Part shown: positions 8,383 through 17,190 of the stretch, one piece after another
Layout of the letters: every line of letters begins with the position of its first letter
Position numbering within the stretch: position 1 is the first letter of the stretch
Source: Desulfitobacterium chlororespirans DSM 11544
Lineage (GTDB): Bacteria; Bacillota; Desulfitobacteriia; Desulfitobacteriales; Desulfitobacteriaceae
NCBI RefSeq assembly: GCF_900143285.1
Contig: NZ_FRDN01000013.1
Span: 145,303-209,302, forward strand
Reading direction: 5' to 3'
Length of the DNA: 64,000 nucleotides
Program-made: the position numbers and the translations under genes
Notes under the pieces: generated by a model
What the model was told of the DNA's origin: nothing
The model's input: the letters and a program-made list of their open reading frames with translations, nothing else
The model's database searches: none

Positions 8383-8985
8383 CTATAGTCCCTGCTCCCT
8401 ATTTATTCTTTCCATTTCTTTCCTTAATTGTACTACTGTTTCTTCCCATTTTCCAGAATTATCTATAACTACATCTGCTTTATTGCGTTTCTCCCCCAAT
8501 GAATATTGGGCTTGAATGCGCAAGGCCACTTCTTCTGCACTTAAGGCGTCCCGTTCCATGACCCGTTGTTTTTGAATATCCAGCGGTACCCAAACCACCC
8601 ATAACTCGTCCATCTGGGACCCATACCCCGCCTCAAAAAGCAAAGGAACATCCCAGACACAGATCCTCTTCCCTGCCTGCTCCAGTGCCTTTTGTTGTTT
8701 TTCCATGGCAACTCTGACCCGGGGATGGAGAATCTTCTCCAATTGTTTACGGGCTTGATCATCGGCAAAAACAATTCTGCCTAAGGCTTTGCGATTGATT
8801 TCTTTACTATCCGTCAGGATATCATGACCAAAGGCAGCCGCAATGGCTGCAATTGTCTCCGGTTCATGATAGAGCTCATGCACAGTACGATCCGCATCGA
8901 TAATCGGAACACCTTGTTGGGAGAGCCACCGGGAGACTGTGGATTTTCCGCTCCCGATCCCCCCGGTTAACCCAATAACCCACAT
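8383..8985 (-). CDS. coaE: Dephospho-CoA kinase
   Basis: Last step of coenzyme A synthesis: phosphorylates the ribose 3'-OH of dephospho-CoA. Protein of 200 residues starting MWVIGLTGGIGSGKSTVSRW, which holds the P-loop, followed by PIIDADRTVHEL and HPRVRVAMEK. The start at 8985 is set by GAGGTG eight bases upstream and by the conserved N-terminus; a longer in-frame reading to 9120 would run into ytaF. The gene order polA-mutM-ytaF-coaE is conserved in Firmicutes, here with an ABC-F gene added. Confidence 0.96.
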   Translation of the reverse strand: MWVIGLTGGIGSGKSTVSRWLSQQGVPIIDADRTVHELYHEPETIAAIAAAFGHDILTDSKEINRKALGRIVFADDQARKQLEKILHPRVRVAMEKQQKALEQAGKRICVWDVPLLFEAGYGSQMDELWVVWVPLDIQKQRVMERDALSAEEVALRIQAQYSLGEKRNKADVVIDNSGKWEETVVQLRKEMERINREQGL

Positions 8986-9014
8986 AGTATGACACCTCGA
9001 ATTCATTATTTTAA

Positions 9015-9671
9015 TCAAATCAGTTTTCCCAAAGCGATGAGAATAAGCATGGTTCCCGGCAAAAGGCCCAACTTCCCTAAATACTCTTCGGGAAGTCTGC
9101 CGGCTAAAGCCTGACCACATTTGATCATAAAAATTTGCATCAAGGCCACCCAGGCAATAACCGACAGCGAATTAAAGATTCCCACAGCAAGACCCAATAC
9201 CAGGCCGGAAGCAAAGGCATCCAGGGATAAGGCCGTGCCCAGCAGCACACTTTCCTTGGCACTGATCACACCGGAGCCATCAAGATCGGCCTGTTCCGGA
9301 GTTTTGAGAACCTGCACAACAACGCCCAGGATTTTGAATTCCAGCTTAAGGACCGGCTCCCGGACAGCTATCGTGCTGGCAGGCTCAGCCCTTGGCGTCT
9401 CCTTTTTAAACAAGTGTGGAACAGCCTTGATCAGCTGATAGCCCCCTAAGGAAAGTAAAATTCCCGCTGCGATAAGATTAGGCGAGACGATGGTAATAAC
9501 ACCCATGAGGACATCGCCAAAGAATAGTGCTGTTCCCATGGCTACTACCGTACAAAGAGTTATGATCAACATCGAAAGAAGGGGTATGCGGATCCTCCGT
9601 ATTCCATAAGATACCCCTACGCCAAATCCATCAAAACTTAAGGCTATAGCGAAGAGTATTGTAGCTCCCAT
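9015..9671 (-). CDS. ytaF: Sporulation membrane protein YtaF (MntP-like)
   Basis: Integral membrane protein of about 218 residues with six predicted spans, related to MntP-type manganese exporters. Two repeated motifs with acidic residues are visible: FAIALSFDGFGVGVSYGIR and ALSLDAFASGLVLGLAVG. A hydrophilic loop (KKETPRAEPAST) separates the halves and contains a DLDGSG segment reminiscent of a metal-binding loop. AGGAGG precedes the start at 9671. It sits between coaE and the ABC-F gene, in the conserved polA-mutM-ytaF-coaE neighbourhood. Confidence 0.9.
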   Translation of the reverse strand: MGATILFAIALSFDGFGVGVSYGIRRIRIPLLSMLIITLCTVVAMGTALFFGDVLMGVITIVSPNLIAAGILLSLGGYQLIKAVPHLFKKETPRAEPASTIAVREPVLKLEFKILGVVVQVLKTPEQADLDGSGVISAKESVLLGTALSLDAFASGLVLGLAVGIFNSLSVIAWVALMQIFMIKCGQALAGRLPEEYLGKLGLLPGTMLILIALGKLI

Positions 9672-9738
9672 AATCATCCTCCTGTAAGTACCTTTACTTT
9701 GCAGGATAATATATGGGTAAACCCTTCTTATGGTGCTC

Positions 9739-11601
9739 TTATTCTTCTGTTATTTCTAACCACTCTATCATAATACTATCCAGTAAAGCCTTTTTTTCCT
9801 CAAAGAGCTTATGGAGCTCCAGGGCTTTTTCATAATTGGAAGTTACTGCAGCCATTTGTTCCTCTAAGGACTGGATTTCTTCCTCCAGTTCAGCTATCTG
9901 TGCTTCTAATTGCTGGGCCTTTCTCTGGCGCCGTCTTGCTTCCCGTTCCGCCTCCTTGGACTGTTCATGAGGGCGGGTTCCGGCAGCGGTACCGGGGGAG
10001 GCGCTCCCGCCCGCGGAAGCAGCCTCATCTTCCTGGACTTGCGCCTTATACATGCTGTAATCCCCTTCGTAGAGTTTAAGTCCCCCAGGAGTCAAACGGG
10101 CAATTCTGTTCACGACCCGGTCCAGGAAATACCGATCATGGGAGACGACCAAAAGGGTTCCATCATAATCCTGAAGTGCTTCCTCCAGGACATCCCGCAT
10201 ACGGGTATCCAAGTGATTGGTGGGTTCGTCCAGGAGGAGCAGATTTCCCTGAGAGAGAAAGAGCTTAGCCAGGGCCAGCCGGCTTTTTTCTCCTCCGCTT
10301 AATACGGAAACCGCCTTAAAGACCTCCTCACCCACAAACCCGAAACGGGCCAGCAGGCTGCGGATCTCCGGATCAAGCAAATCTGTGTCTCCTCGGATTT
10401 CATCCATAATACTGCCTTTGCCGTGCAATTCCTCGTGTTCCTGGGAATAGTACCCCAGCTTGACATTAGCCCCCAGGCGAATCTCCCCTTGATAGGGCAG
10501 TGAACCTTTGATGGCTTTGAGCAGACTGGTTTTGCCGATTCCGTTTTCTCCGAGCAGGGCCACCCGGTCCCCCCGGCGCAATTCCACATCAACCCCCTGG
10601 AACAACCTGCGTCCGGGAAACTCCACAGAAACGCCTTCCAGCATAAGGGTCCGATCCCCGCTGCGCCGTCCTGTGGCCAGGGAAATATGCAAAGACTTGG
10701 GGGTTTTATTCACCTCAACAGGCTTAATCTTCTGGAGCTGAGATTCCCGGCCCCGGGCTTGCTTGGATTTAATACCGGCTTTATAACGCCGGATATATTC
10801 CTCCAGGCGGGCGATCTTTTTGCTTACCCGCTCCGCTTCCCTGACCAGTGTAGTTTCTTCCACCGCCCGCTGCAGTTCATACTCGGAATAGTTTCCCGGG
10901 TAGCTCTTCAATCCCCCATTCTCCAGATGCAGGACTTTCTGAACCACATGATCAAGAAAGTAGCGATCATGGGAAACCACTAAAATCGCACCGTCATAGC
11001 CTTTCAAAAACCCTTCCAGCCATTCTAAGGCATCCATGTCCAAATGGTTGGTCGGCTCATCCAGAATCAAAAATTCCGGAGAACGCAGCAGGAGTTTGCT
11101 CAAAGCCAGCCTGGTTTTTTGGCCCCCGCTTAAATGTTGAATGGGGTGCTCAGTTTCTTTAGTGAGCCCAAGACCGGAGAGGATCTTGCGCACCTGGGCT
11201 TCCAGGGCATACCCGCCCATGGTCTCAAAGCGCTCCGTAAGGGCACTGTATTGAGCAAAAACCTTCTCGTCCGCGGTATGAGCCATCCGTTCTTCAAGAA
11301 CATGAAGCTGTTCTTTCATTTCGATGAGATCGGCCCGTTCCGCCAACATGCTCTCCCAGACGGTGCCCTGATCTTCAACTAAAGGATTCTGGGGAAGGTA
11401 TCCCCAAGTGCCGGTAAGAAATACCTCGCCGCTTTCCAGAGGATGCTCCCCTAAACAAGCCCGCAGCAAGGTCGTCTTCCCCGCCCCATTGGGGCCTACC
11501 AGTCCCACCTTCTCCCCCTTCTCCACAGCAAAGGTTACTTGTCGGAAAAGGGCTTCCCCGGAAACGTCCACGCCGCAGCTCCGACAGTAAAGAATACTCA
11601 T
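9739..11601 (-). CDS. ABC-F family ATPase (YdiF/Uup-like)
   Basis: Soluble twin-ATPase of 620 residues with no membrane segments. ABC-F proteins act on ribosomes. The first domain has GPNGAGKTTLL, LSGGQKTRLALSKLLL and LILDEPTNHLD; the second has GENGIGKTSLL, LSGGEKSRLALAKLFL and LLLDEPTNHLD. The charged inter-domain linker (about 240-290) and a C-terminal coiled coil (EREARRRQRKAQQLEAQIAE onward) match the YdiF/Uup subgroup. It interrupts the usual mutM-ytaF order. Housekeeping translation factor is likelier than antibiotic resistance, but that is inference. Confidence 0.92.
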   Translation of the reverse strand: MSILYCRSCGVDVSGEALFRQVTFAVEKGEKVGLVGPNGAGKTTLLRACLGEHPLESGEVFLTGTWGYLPQNPLVEDQGTVWESMLAERADLIEMKEQLHVLEERMAHTADEKVFAQYSALTERFETMGGYALEAQVRKILSGLGLTKETEHPIQHLSGGQKTRLALSKLLLRSPEFLILDEPTNHLDMDALEWLEGFLKGYDGAILVVSHDRYFLDHVVQKVLHLENGGLKSYPGNYSEYELQRAVEETTLVREAERVSKKIARLEEYIRRYKAGIKSKQARGRESQLQKIKPVEVNKTPKSLHISLATGRRSGDRTLMLEGVSVEFPGRRLFQGVDVELRRGDRVALLGENGIGKTSLLKAIKGSLPYQGEIRLGANVKLGYYSQEHEELHGKGSIMDEIRGDTDLLDPEIRSLLARFGFVGEEVFKAVSVLSGGEKSRLALAKLFLSQGNLLLLDEPTNHLDTRMRDVLEEALQDYDGTLLVVSHDRYFLDRVVNRIARLTPGGLKLYEGDYSMYKAQVQEDEAASAGGSASPGTAAGTRPHEQSKEAEREARRRQRKAQQLEAQIAELEEEIQSLEEQMAAVTSNYEKALELHKLFEEKKALLDSIMIEWLEITEE

Positions 11602-11642
11602 ATCTTAATAACTCCTTTGTTACAACTCTAAGTCGTTTGTCC

Positions 11643-11821
11643 GATTCGTCCGGGTCGCGTAGCATTATGCATGACGAATCTTCGGGTCGCGTAGCTTTAC
11701 GCACAACGCGTACTCCATAGTTCCAGGGCTGGTCCACTCGCTTTCTTAACAGCTACGCCAAACCTCCGGGTAATACCTGATGTGAACCGTGGCTCCGCTA
11801 CGTTAAGAAAGCCTCGTTGAC
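11643..11821. repeat. Cluster of inverted and direct repeats, left part of the gene-free stretch 11602-12374
   Basis: CGGGTCGCGTAGC occurs twice (11659 and 11684 regions) and GATTCGTC/GACGAATC are mirror arms at 11643-11681. From 11731 to 11821 the arms GGTC..CTTTCTTAAC and GTTAAGAAAG..GACC form a second palindrome, with 11 perfect outer bases (GCTTTCTTAAC/GTTAAGAAAGC). No convincing gene is visible. Confidence 0.65.
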
Positions 11822-12121
11822 CTGACCGCCCCTCCGCTAAATCCGTCCGCTTTTGTACATAAAGCTACTTCTTACGGGTTTCTTTAAGCTCTTCTCTGAG
11901 GTCCCGAGGGCTTGGAGTCTAGAAATCCGAGGCCCGGGGGCTCTCTTTGTGAGGCATTGCGAGCATTTCCGGGGCCAGCCCTTCTTCAGAGCCCTTCTGA
12001 GGTTACCGACCTTGCCGCCCCAAGCGGCGTCAGTAAAGACGGAGAAAGCGGCTTGAATAAGATATCTTTCCCCACAGCTCCCACAACGCCCCACCCCCCT
12101 CAGGCCCGAAAAGTAGCCCAA

Positions 12122-12328
12122 GGATTTTGATTTACACAAGGGAAGCGACTTTAAGCGAGCGGAAACAAAACTTCGCGAAAAGCACTCAGCGGAGTCGGGT
12201 TGGAAACAGGACGTTTCCAACCGCCCATTGAGCAGGAGCGATTTGGGCGGGCACCCGACGGAGCGGCGGGCTTTTCGCGTTAGTTTTGTCCGCGCAGCTT
12301 ATGGAGCGACCGGTGTAAACTAAAATCC
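12122..12328. repeat. 207-bp branched palindromic element
   Basis: Outer arms GGATTTTGATTTACAC and GTGTAAACTAAAATCC are near-mirror copies; the match continues inward through GCGGAAACAAAAC / GTTTTGTCCGC to CGCGAAAAGC (12174) and GCTTTTCGCG (12270). Inside, GTCGGGT (12194) pairs with ACCCGAC (12253) and encloses two further hairpins: GGTTGGAAAC/GTTTCCAACC (12198-12222) and CCGCCCA/TGGGCGG (12221-12250). It fits either a palindromic mobile-type repeat or a structured RNA. The 11822-12121 part between the two repeat blocks shows no supported gene. Confidence 0.75.
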
Positions 12329-12374
12329 TGGAGACTCCGCTTTCAAATCCTTCTGAGAGCAGGCGAAATCAATC

Positions 12375-13196
12375 TTACACCTGACAGCGGGGGCAAAACA
12401 CCGTAGACCTGCCGGCCAGACGAATTCTCTCCAGAGTATGGCCGCACTCTTTGCAGGGTTCTCCCCCACGTCCATAGACCTTCAATTCCTTCTGAAAGTC
12501 CCCTCTTTCCCCATTAGCATCCTGGTAATCCCGGAAAGAGGTGCCATTGGCGGCGATACCCTCTTCAAGAACCTGACAGATGGCAGGGTAAAGCTTCTCA
12601 ACTTCCTCTTTCGTCAAGGAATTGGCGCACCGCTCCGGGGCAATTCCCGCTCTGAATAAAGCTTCATCCGCATAGATATTGCCTACTCCTGCTACAAGGG
12701 TCTGATCCAACAGAGCTGCTTTAATGGCCAGTTTGCGGGGAGCCAGGCGCCGTCCCAGTTCTTCAGCGGAAAAATCCTCCTCCAAAGGTTCCGGCCCCAA
12801 GCGGGCTAAGGAGGGCTGCTTGAGGCGTTCTTCAGTTCTAACTAACTGCAGCCGGCCGAATTTGCGCGTATCGGTAAAGTGAATCTCCCCGGCAGAAAGC
12901 TTAAGCACCACATGGGTATGCTTCTCCGGTTCCTGGTTTTGAGCATGGTAAACCATACGCCCTGTCATGCGCATATGGGCGATAAAGGACCAGCCCTCTT
13001 CTAAAGTAAACAAAAGGTATTTCCCACGTCTTTCGATACTTTGAAACTTCAGTCCTCTGACAGCATCGGCAAAGGTTTTCTCCTCATATCCTTCAACAGC
13101 ACCTGGCCAGCGAATCAAGATCTCCTCAATCCTTCGCTCAAGAATATGCTGACTCAGGCTTCTGCGTATGGTTTCTACTTCTGGTAGTTCCGGCAT
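12375..13196 (-). CDS. mutM: Formamidopyrimidine-DNA glycosylase
   Basis: Base-excision repair enzyme that removes 8-oxoguanine and nicks the strand. It is 273 residues, the usual size. It begins MPELPEVETIRRSL with the catalytic Pro2 and Glu3; the helix-two-turn-helix region contains the strand AGVGNIYADEALFRAGI; the C-terminal zinc finger is CKECGHTLERIRLAGRSTVFCPRC. The C-terminal hydrolysis/lysine segment HMRMTGRMVY is present. It lies 97 bp downstream of polA, as in other Firmicutes. Confidence 0.97.
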   Translation of the reverse strand: MPELPEVETIRRSLSQHILERRIEEILIRWPGAVEGYEEKTFADAVRGLKFQSIERRGKYLLFTLEEGWSFIAHMRMTGRMVYHAQNQEPEKHTHVVLKLSAGEIHFTDTRKFGRLQLVRTEERLKQPSLARLGPEPLEEDFSAEELGRRLAPRKLAIKAALLDQTLVAGVGNIYADEALFRAGIAPERCANSLTKEEVEKLYPAICQVLEEGIAANGTSFRDYQDANGERGDFQKELKVYGRGGEPCKECGHTLERIRLAGRSTVFCPRCQV

Positions 13197-13293
13197 AATT
13201 ACACCTTCATATATAAGAATTGATGGAATGCTCTATTGACTGTATTAAAATTGATGGTACTGCTTTACTAATAGCACTGCTCTTCTGATGGTA

Positions 13294-15915
13294 CTACTCT
13301 AAGGAATAAGACTCCATATTATACCAATTTGGTCCAGTTTTACAATCCGCGATCAAGGGCACGGAGAGGGGGAAAGCACTTTCCATTTCTTCACGGACCA
13401 CTTTCGCCACTTCTTCCAGATCCTCCGGAGCGACTTCAATCACCAATTCATCGTGGACCTGCAAAAGGAGGTTGGCCCGATAGGGTTTCAACGCTTCTGC
13501 CACTCCCAGCATCGCCAGCTTCATAATATCCGCCGCTGTGCCCTGGATGGGGGTATTCATGGCAATCCGCTCTCCGAATTGACGCTGCACCCGGTTAGGA
13601 TGGCGCAATTCGGGAATCCGGCGCAAGCGGTTGAGCAAAGTGCGGACCTGTCCTTCTTCTTTAGCCTTGACCACAATCTCTTCCAGATAACGTTTGACCC
13701 CTTCATAACGATGGAAATAGGTCTCGATATAGGTTTTGGCTTCCTTGCGGGGTACGCCCAAATCCCTGCCCAAACCAAAATCCGTCAACCCATAGATCAA
13801 CCCGAAGTTAACCGCCTTGGCTTTGCGGCGCAAATCCTTCGTGACTTCTGCCATAGGAATTCCGAAGACTTCCGAAGCAGTACGGGTATGCACATCCTGA
13901 TTCAGAGAGAAGGATTCGCAAAGAACCTTATCTTGAGAATAATGGGCTAAAATCCGCAGCTCGATTTGGGAATAGTCCGCTGATAAAAGCACCCAGCCTT
14001 CCTGAGTCGGGGTAAAGACCTTCCGCAGTAAGCGCCCCAGCTCAAGACGGATGGGGATATTCTGCAGATTAGGCTCGGTACTGGATAGGCGTCCGGTGGC
14101 GGTTACCGTCTGCTGGAAGGTCGTATGAACCCTTCCCTCGTGAATCTGAGCCAGCAGGCCGTTGACATATGTGGACATGAGCTTGCTTAACTGGCGGTAG
14201 TCCAGGACCCGTTCCACGATAGAATGCTGATCCCTCAGCTCTTCCAAAGTATCGGCATCTGTGGAATAACCGGTTTTGGTCTTTTTCATGGGAGGCAGCC
14301 CCAGCTTTTCAAAAAGGATATGACCTAATTGCTGGGGAGAATTAATATTGAAGGTTTCCCCCGCGTCGGCGTAGATCTCCTGCTCTAAACGCTGAAGCTC
14401 CACCGTCAATTCCTGACCAAATTCCTGCAGCCTTGGGACATCCACCGCAATTCCCTGCTTCTCCATCTCTGCCAGGATGGGGCTTAAGGGTTCCTCCATT
14501 TCATGGAGAAGAGCACTCAGACCAAGCTCTTCAAGGGTTTCCTTATAGGAATCTGCCACCTGAGCCAGAGCAGAAGCCTCTTCAGCCAAATTGGCGAATT
14601 CCCCTGCGCCGGGGATGTATTCCTTAACCAGCTCCAGGGGCTCAAATTTGTTGCGGGTGGGGTTAATCAAATAAGCCGCCAGTCCGATATCCAAGCTGAC
14701 TCCCCGCAGAGTGATCTCTTCATTGAGGAGCAGGCTGTACAGCACTTTACTGTCCGCAACCTGCTTAGGCACCTCAGGATCTTCCAGCAATTGGCTAAAA
14801 GCCATCTGAACCTCCGGAGCCGCGTCGGTCCAATTCAGGATAAAGGATTCCCCACCGGCAGCTATTCCCCAAGCGGTGATCCTCGCCCAATGAGGATTCC
14901 CCCCTGTATTAGCGCAAGTTACAACAAGGGTTGCTTGATCAGCCTGCCATTGAGGGAGTCGCACCAACCACTCTTCGCCAGTCAGTTCACAAAGGGGCCA
15001 GGGCTTGAGGACTTCTTCCCGAGGGGTATCCTTGCCCTCTTCTCCTGCCCCATGATGTTCATGCCAGATTCGGGCCACACTTTTGAGGACATACTTATCC
15101 AAAGCCGCGGTAAAGGTCTTCTCATCCGGGCGGCGGTAAACTAATCGATCCAGATTAATTTCCAGAGGTATGTCATAAAGCATGGTGGCCAGCTTCTTGC
15201 TTAAGAGGGCCTTATCTGTGTTATTGCGCAAATTCTCCTGGAGCTTCTTGCCGGAGATTTTATCGATATTATCCAGGACATTCTCCACACTGCCGTATTC
15301 CCACAAGAGCTTCAGGGCTGTTTTTTCCCCTACACCGGGTACACCGGGAATATTATCGGAGGCATCTCCCATCAGTCCTTTAAGATCGATGATCTGGGCG
15401 GGCCGGAGTTGATACTTTTCGTAGAGCGCTCCTTCGTCATAAGCATCCACCTCAGAGATTCCTTTGCGGGTCAGATAGACCGTAGTGCGGGGAGAAATCA
15501 GCTGCAGGGCATCCCTGTCCCCGGTATAAATCTGGGTCTCCCATTCCCGTTGCTCAGCCAGGGAGGTAACCGTAGCGATGATATCGTCGGCTTCATAACC
15601 CGGACATTCCAGAATAGGCATGGCAAAAGCAGTTAACAGTTCTTTGAGGAAATCAAACTGCGGTTTCAGCGCATCGGGAGTCTCTTTGCGCTGGGCTTTG
15701 TAATCTGCATATTGCTCTATTCTTACCGTAGCCTTGGTCTTATCAAAAGCCACCACCCAATAATCCGGTTTTTGTTCAAGCAGCAAGCGTAAGAGCATGG
15801 TCATAAAGCCATGGAGGACATTGGTAGGCTTGCCATCGGCGGTGGTCATCATCGGTAAAGCATAAAAGGCCCGGTTGGCCAAACTGTTCCCATCTAATAT
15901 AAGGATTTTTGCCAT
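13294..15915 (-). CDS. polA: DNA polymerase I
   Basis: Repair and Okazaki-processing polymerase, 873 residues. The 5' nuclease domain spans about 1-290 (ILDGNSLANRAFYALP; YEADDIIATV; GLMGDASDNIPGVPGVGEKTA). The middle 3' exonuclease-like domain (~310-480) lacks clear catalytic acidic motifs, as is common in Firmicutes enzymes. The polymerase domain (~490-873) has motif A LLSADYSQIELRILAHYS, motif B RRKAKAVNFGLIYG and motif C LLQVHDELVIE. GAGGGG precedes the ATG and a good promoter is visible at 15944-15973. Confidence 0.97.
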   Translation of the reverse strand: MAKILILDGNSLANRAFYALPMMTTADGKPTNVLHGFMTMLLRLLLEQKPDYWVVAFDKTKATVRIEQYADYKAQRKETPDALKPQFDFLKELLTAFAMPILECPGYEADDIIATVTSLAEQREWETQIYTGDRDALQLISPRTTVYLTRKGISEVDAYDEGALYEKYQLRPAQIIDLKGLMGDASDNIPGVPGVGEKTALKLLWEYGSVENVLDNIDKISGKKLQENLRNNTDKALLSKKLATMLYDIPLEINLDRLVYRRPDEKTFTAALDKYVLKSVARIWHEHHGAGEEGKDTPREEVLKPWPLCELTGEEWLVRLPQWQADQATLVVTCANTGGNPHWARITAWGIAAGGESFILNWTDAAPEVQMAFSQLLEDPEVPKQVADSKVLYSLLLNEEITLRGVSLDIGLAAYLINPTRNKFEPLELVKEYIPGAGEFANLAEEASALAQVADSYKETLEELGLSALLHEMEEPLSPILAEMEKQGIAVDVPRLQEFGQELTVELQRLEQEIYADAGETFNINSPQQLGHILFEKLGLPPMKKTKTGYSTDADTLEELRDQHSIVERVLDYRQLSKLMSTYVNGLLAQIHEGRVHTTFQQTVTATGRLSSTEPNLQNIPIRLELGRLLRKVFTPTQEGWVLLSADYSQIELRILAHYSQDKVLCESFSLNQDVHTRTASEVFGIPMAEVTKDLRRKAKAVNFGLIYGLTDFGLGRDLGVPRKEAKTYIETYFHRYEGVKRYLEEIVVKAKEEGQVRTLLNRLRRIPELRHPNRVQRQFGERIAMNTPIQGTAADIMKLAMLGVAEALKPYRANLLLQVHDELVIEVAPEDLEEVAKVVREEMESAFPLSVPLIADCKTGPNWYNMESYSLE

Positions 15916-15943
15916 ATAAAAAAACCCCTCACTTTCCGACTTT

Positions 15944-15973
15944 ACTATACCATACCGAAGGATACCCTGCCAA
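15944..15973 (-). promoter_or_regulatory. Predicted polA promoter
   Basis: Minus strand: TTGGCA, 18-base spacer, TATAGT with an extended TGG before it; transcription would start about 22 bases before the polA ATG. The same ~30-base sequence recurs upstream of the HD gene at 18546-18577. Confidence 0.6.
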
Positions 15974-16136
15974 ACCCTTTACTGCTTTTTCCGCCGGTAC
16001 TCTTAATTCCGTGAGGCAACAGATTTTTTGCTGACTGAAACTTCTTTGCTTTCTCATGCAGCTTTTATATAATTTTAAAAGACATTGTAACAAAACCCTG
16101 TTCATTTGACACTAAGCTTATGAGAGGGGGAAATCT

Positions 16137-16643
16137 ATGGCTGATTCAGTCATGCAAAAGGTCTATGAACAGCATAAAGATGCCGTCTATGCTTATCTGT
16201 TAAGCCTTACTCATAGCAAACCCCTCTCAGAGGATTTGACCTCGGAGGTTTTTATCAGCGCCCTTAAATCCCTGCCCGGGTTTAAGGGGAATTCCGATCT
16301 TAAAACCTGGCTGTTCTCGATAGCCCGCTACACCTGGTATAGGCATTTAAGAAAAAGCAAAAAAGAGCTTACCCCGGAAGATTTGCTGGAAGTCTATTTT
16401 GCCAATCCGGCCGGTCTGGAATCAACCATCCTCTCCAAGGAGCTGCTGGACAGGATTCATGATTTGTTGAACCGGGAGCCTGACAAAAACAGAGACATTG
16501 TTTTGATGCGGATTGACGGCTATTCCTTTTACGAGATAGCCCGGAAGCATCAGATTTCCGAAAGCTCGGCAAGAGTCCTTGATTTTCGCACCAAGCATAA
16601 AATCAGAACGATCCTGCTCAAGGAGGGATATAGCTATGAGTAA
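16137..16643 (+). CDS. ECF-type RNA polymerase sigma factor
   Basis: Alternative sigma factor of 168 residues. Region 2 is seen in DAVYAYLLSLTHSKPLSEDLTSEVFISALKSLPGF with the following WLFSIARYTWYRHLRK; region 4 is the helix-turn-helix YSFYEIARKHQISESSARVLDFRTKHKI. GAGAGGGGG precedes the ATG. Its last eight bases overlap the start of the anti-sigma gene, a typical sigma/anti-sigma coupling. The signal and regulon are unknown. Confidence 0.9.
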   Translation: MADSVMQKVYEQHKDAVYAYLLSLTHSKPLSEDLTSEVFISALKSLPGFKGNSDLKTWLFSIARYTWYRHLRKSKKELTPEDLLEVYFANPAGLESTILSKELLDRIHDLLNREPDKNRDIVLMRIDGYSFYEIARKHQISESSARVLDFRTKHKIRTILLKEGYSYE

Positions 16644-17184
16644 GATTTCCTGCTCTGTCTGCCTGGACTTAATGCCTCTGGTCAAGGATGGCGTCGCCAG
16701 CGAAGACAGCCGCCTGCTGGTGCAGGAGCATCTTGCAGGCTGTGAACACTGTAACCATAGTTGGGGAGAAAAAACAGGGGCGGAGATAGAAGCAACTACT
16801 GCAATGGATGACACTGTGGTGTTAGGCAAAATCAAAAAACAAATGCTCGTCTTTCTGCTCTGCATTATGTTGGCCGGAACCCTGCTGGGAATGGTCATCT
16901 CCGACGGTATGCTTATGTTTTACAATGGGCTTATCATGCCTGCCATCGGCGGTTTTGGCTATATACTGTTTAAAAGAAACGCCTATTTTGTTCCTCTGGG
17001 CCTATTTGTATTTTCCTTTATCTGGGCATCCCTTCGTGGACTCATCGACGGAATCCTGACTTACAGCGGCATCATTGACTTGATTTCCATGTCCGCCTGG
17101 TGGTCCGCCATTCTTTCCGCTTTCAGTGCCGTTGGCGTTCTGATCGCCTGGCTCTTGCATTATGCATTTAAGAAAGAGGTGTAA
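16636..17184 (+). CDS. Anti-sigma factor, zinc-finger type, membrane bound
   Basis: About 182 residues. The cytoplasmic N-terminus has the zinc-binding pattern CSVCLDLMPLVKDGVASEDS...HLAGCEHC of the zf-HC2/ZAS family; three to four membrane spans follow (FLLCIMLAGTLLGMVI; MPAIGGFGYILF; ILSAFSAVGVLIAWLL). It starts inside the end of the sigma gene (ATGAGTAA overlap) behind AAGGAGGG. It should hold the upstream sigma factor inactive until a signal arrives. Confidence 0.87.
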   Translation: MSKISCSVCLDLMPLVKDGVASEDSRLLVQEHLAGCEHCNHSWGEKTGAEIEATTAMDDTVVLGKIKKQMLVFLLCIMLAGTLLGMVISDGMLMFYNGLIMPAIGGFGYILFKRNAYFVPLGLFVFSFIWASLRGLIDGILTYSGIIDLISMSAWWSAILSAFSAVGVLIAWLLHYAFKKEV

Positions 17185-17190
17185 AATGCT

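Noticed and set aside
11837..12220. 127-codon minus-strand frame with CGSCG and CSQC pairs, like a zinc ribbon
   Set aside because: It lies across the palindromic stretch, has no ribosome site, and its residues look like chance translation of GC-rich repeats.
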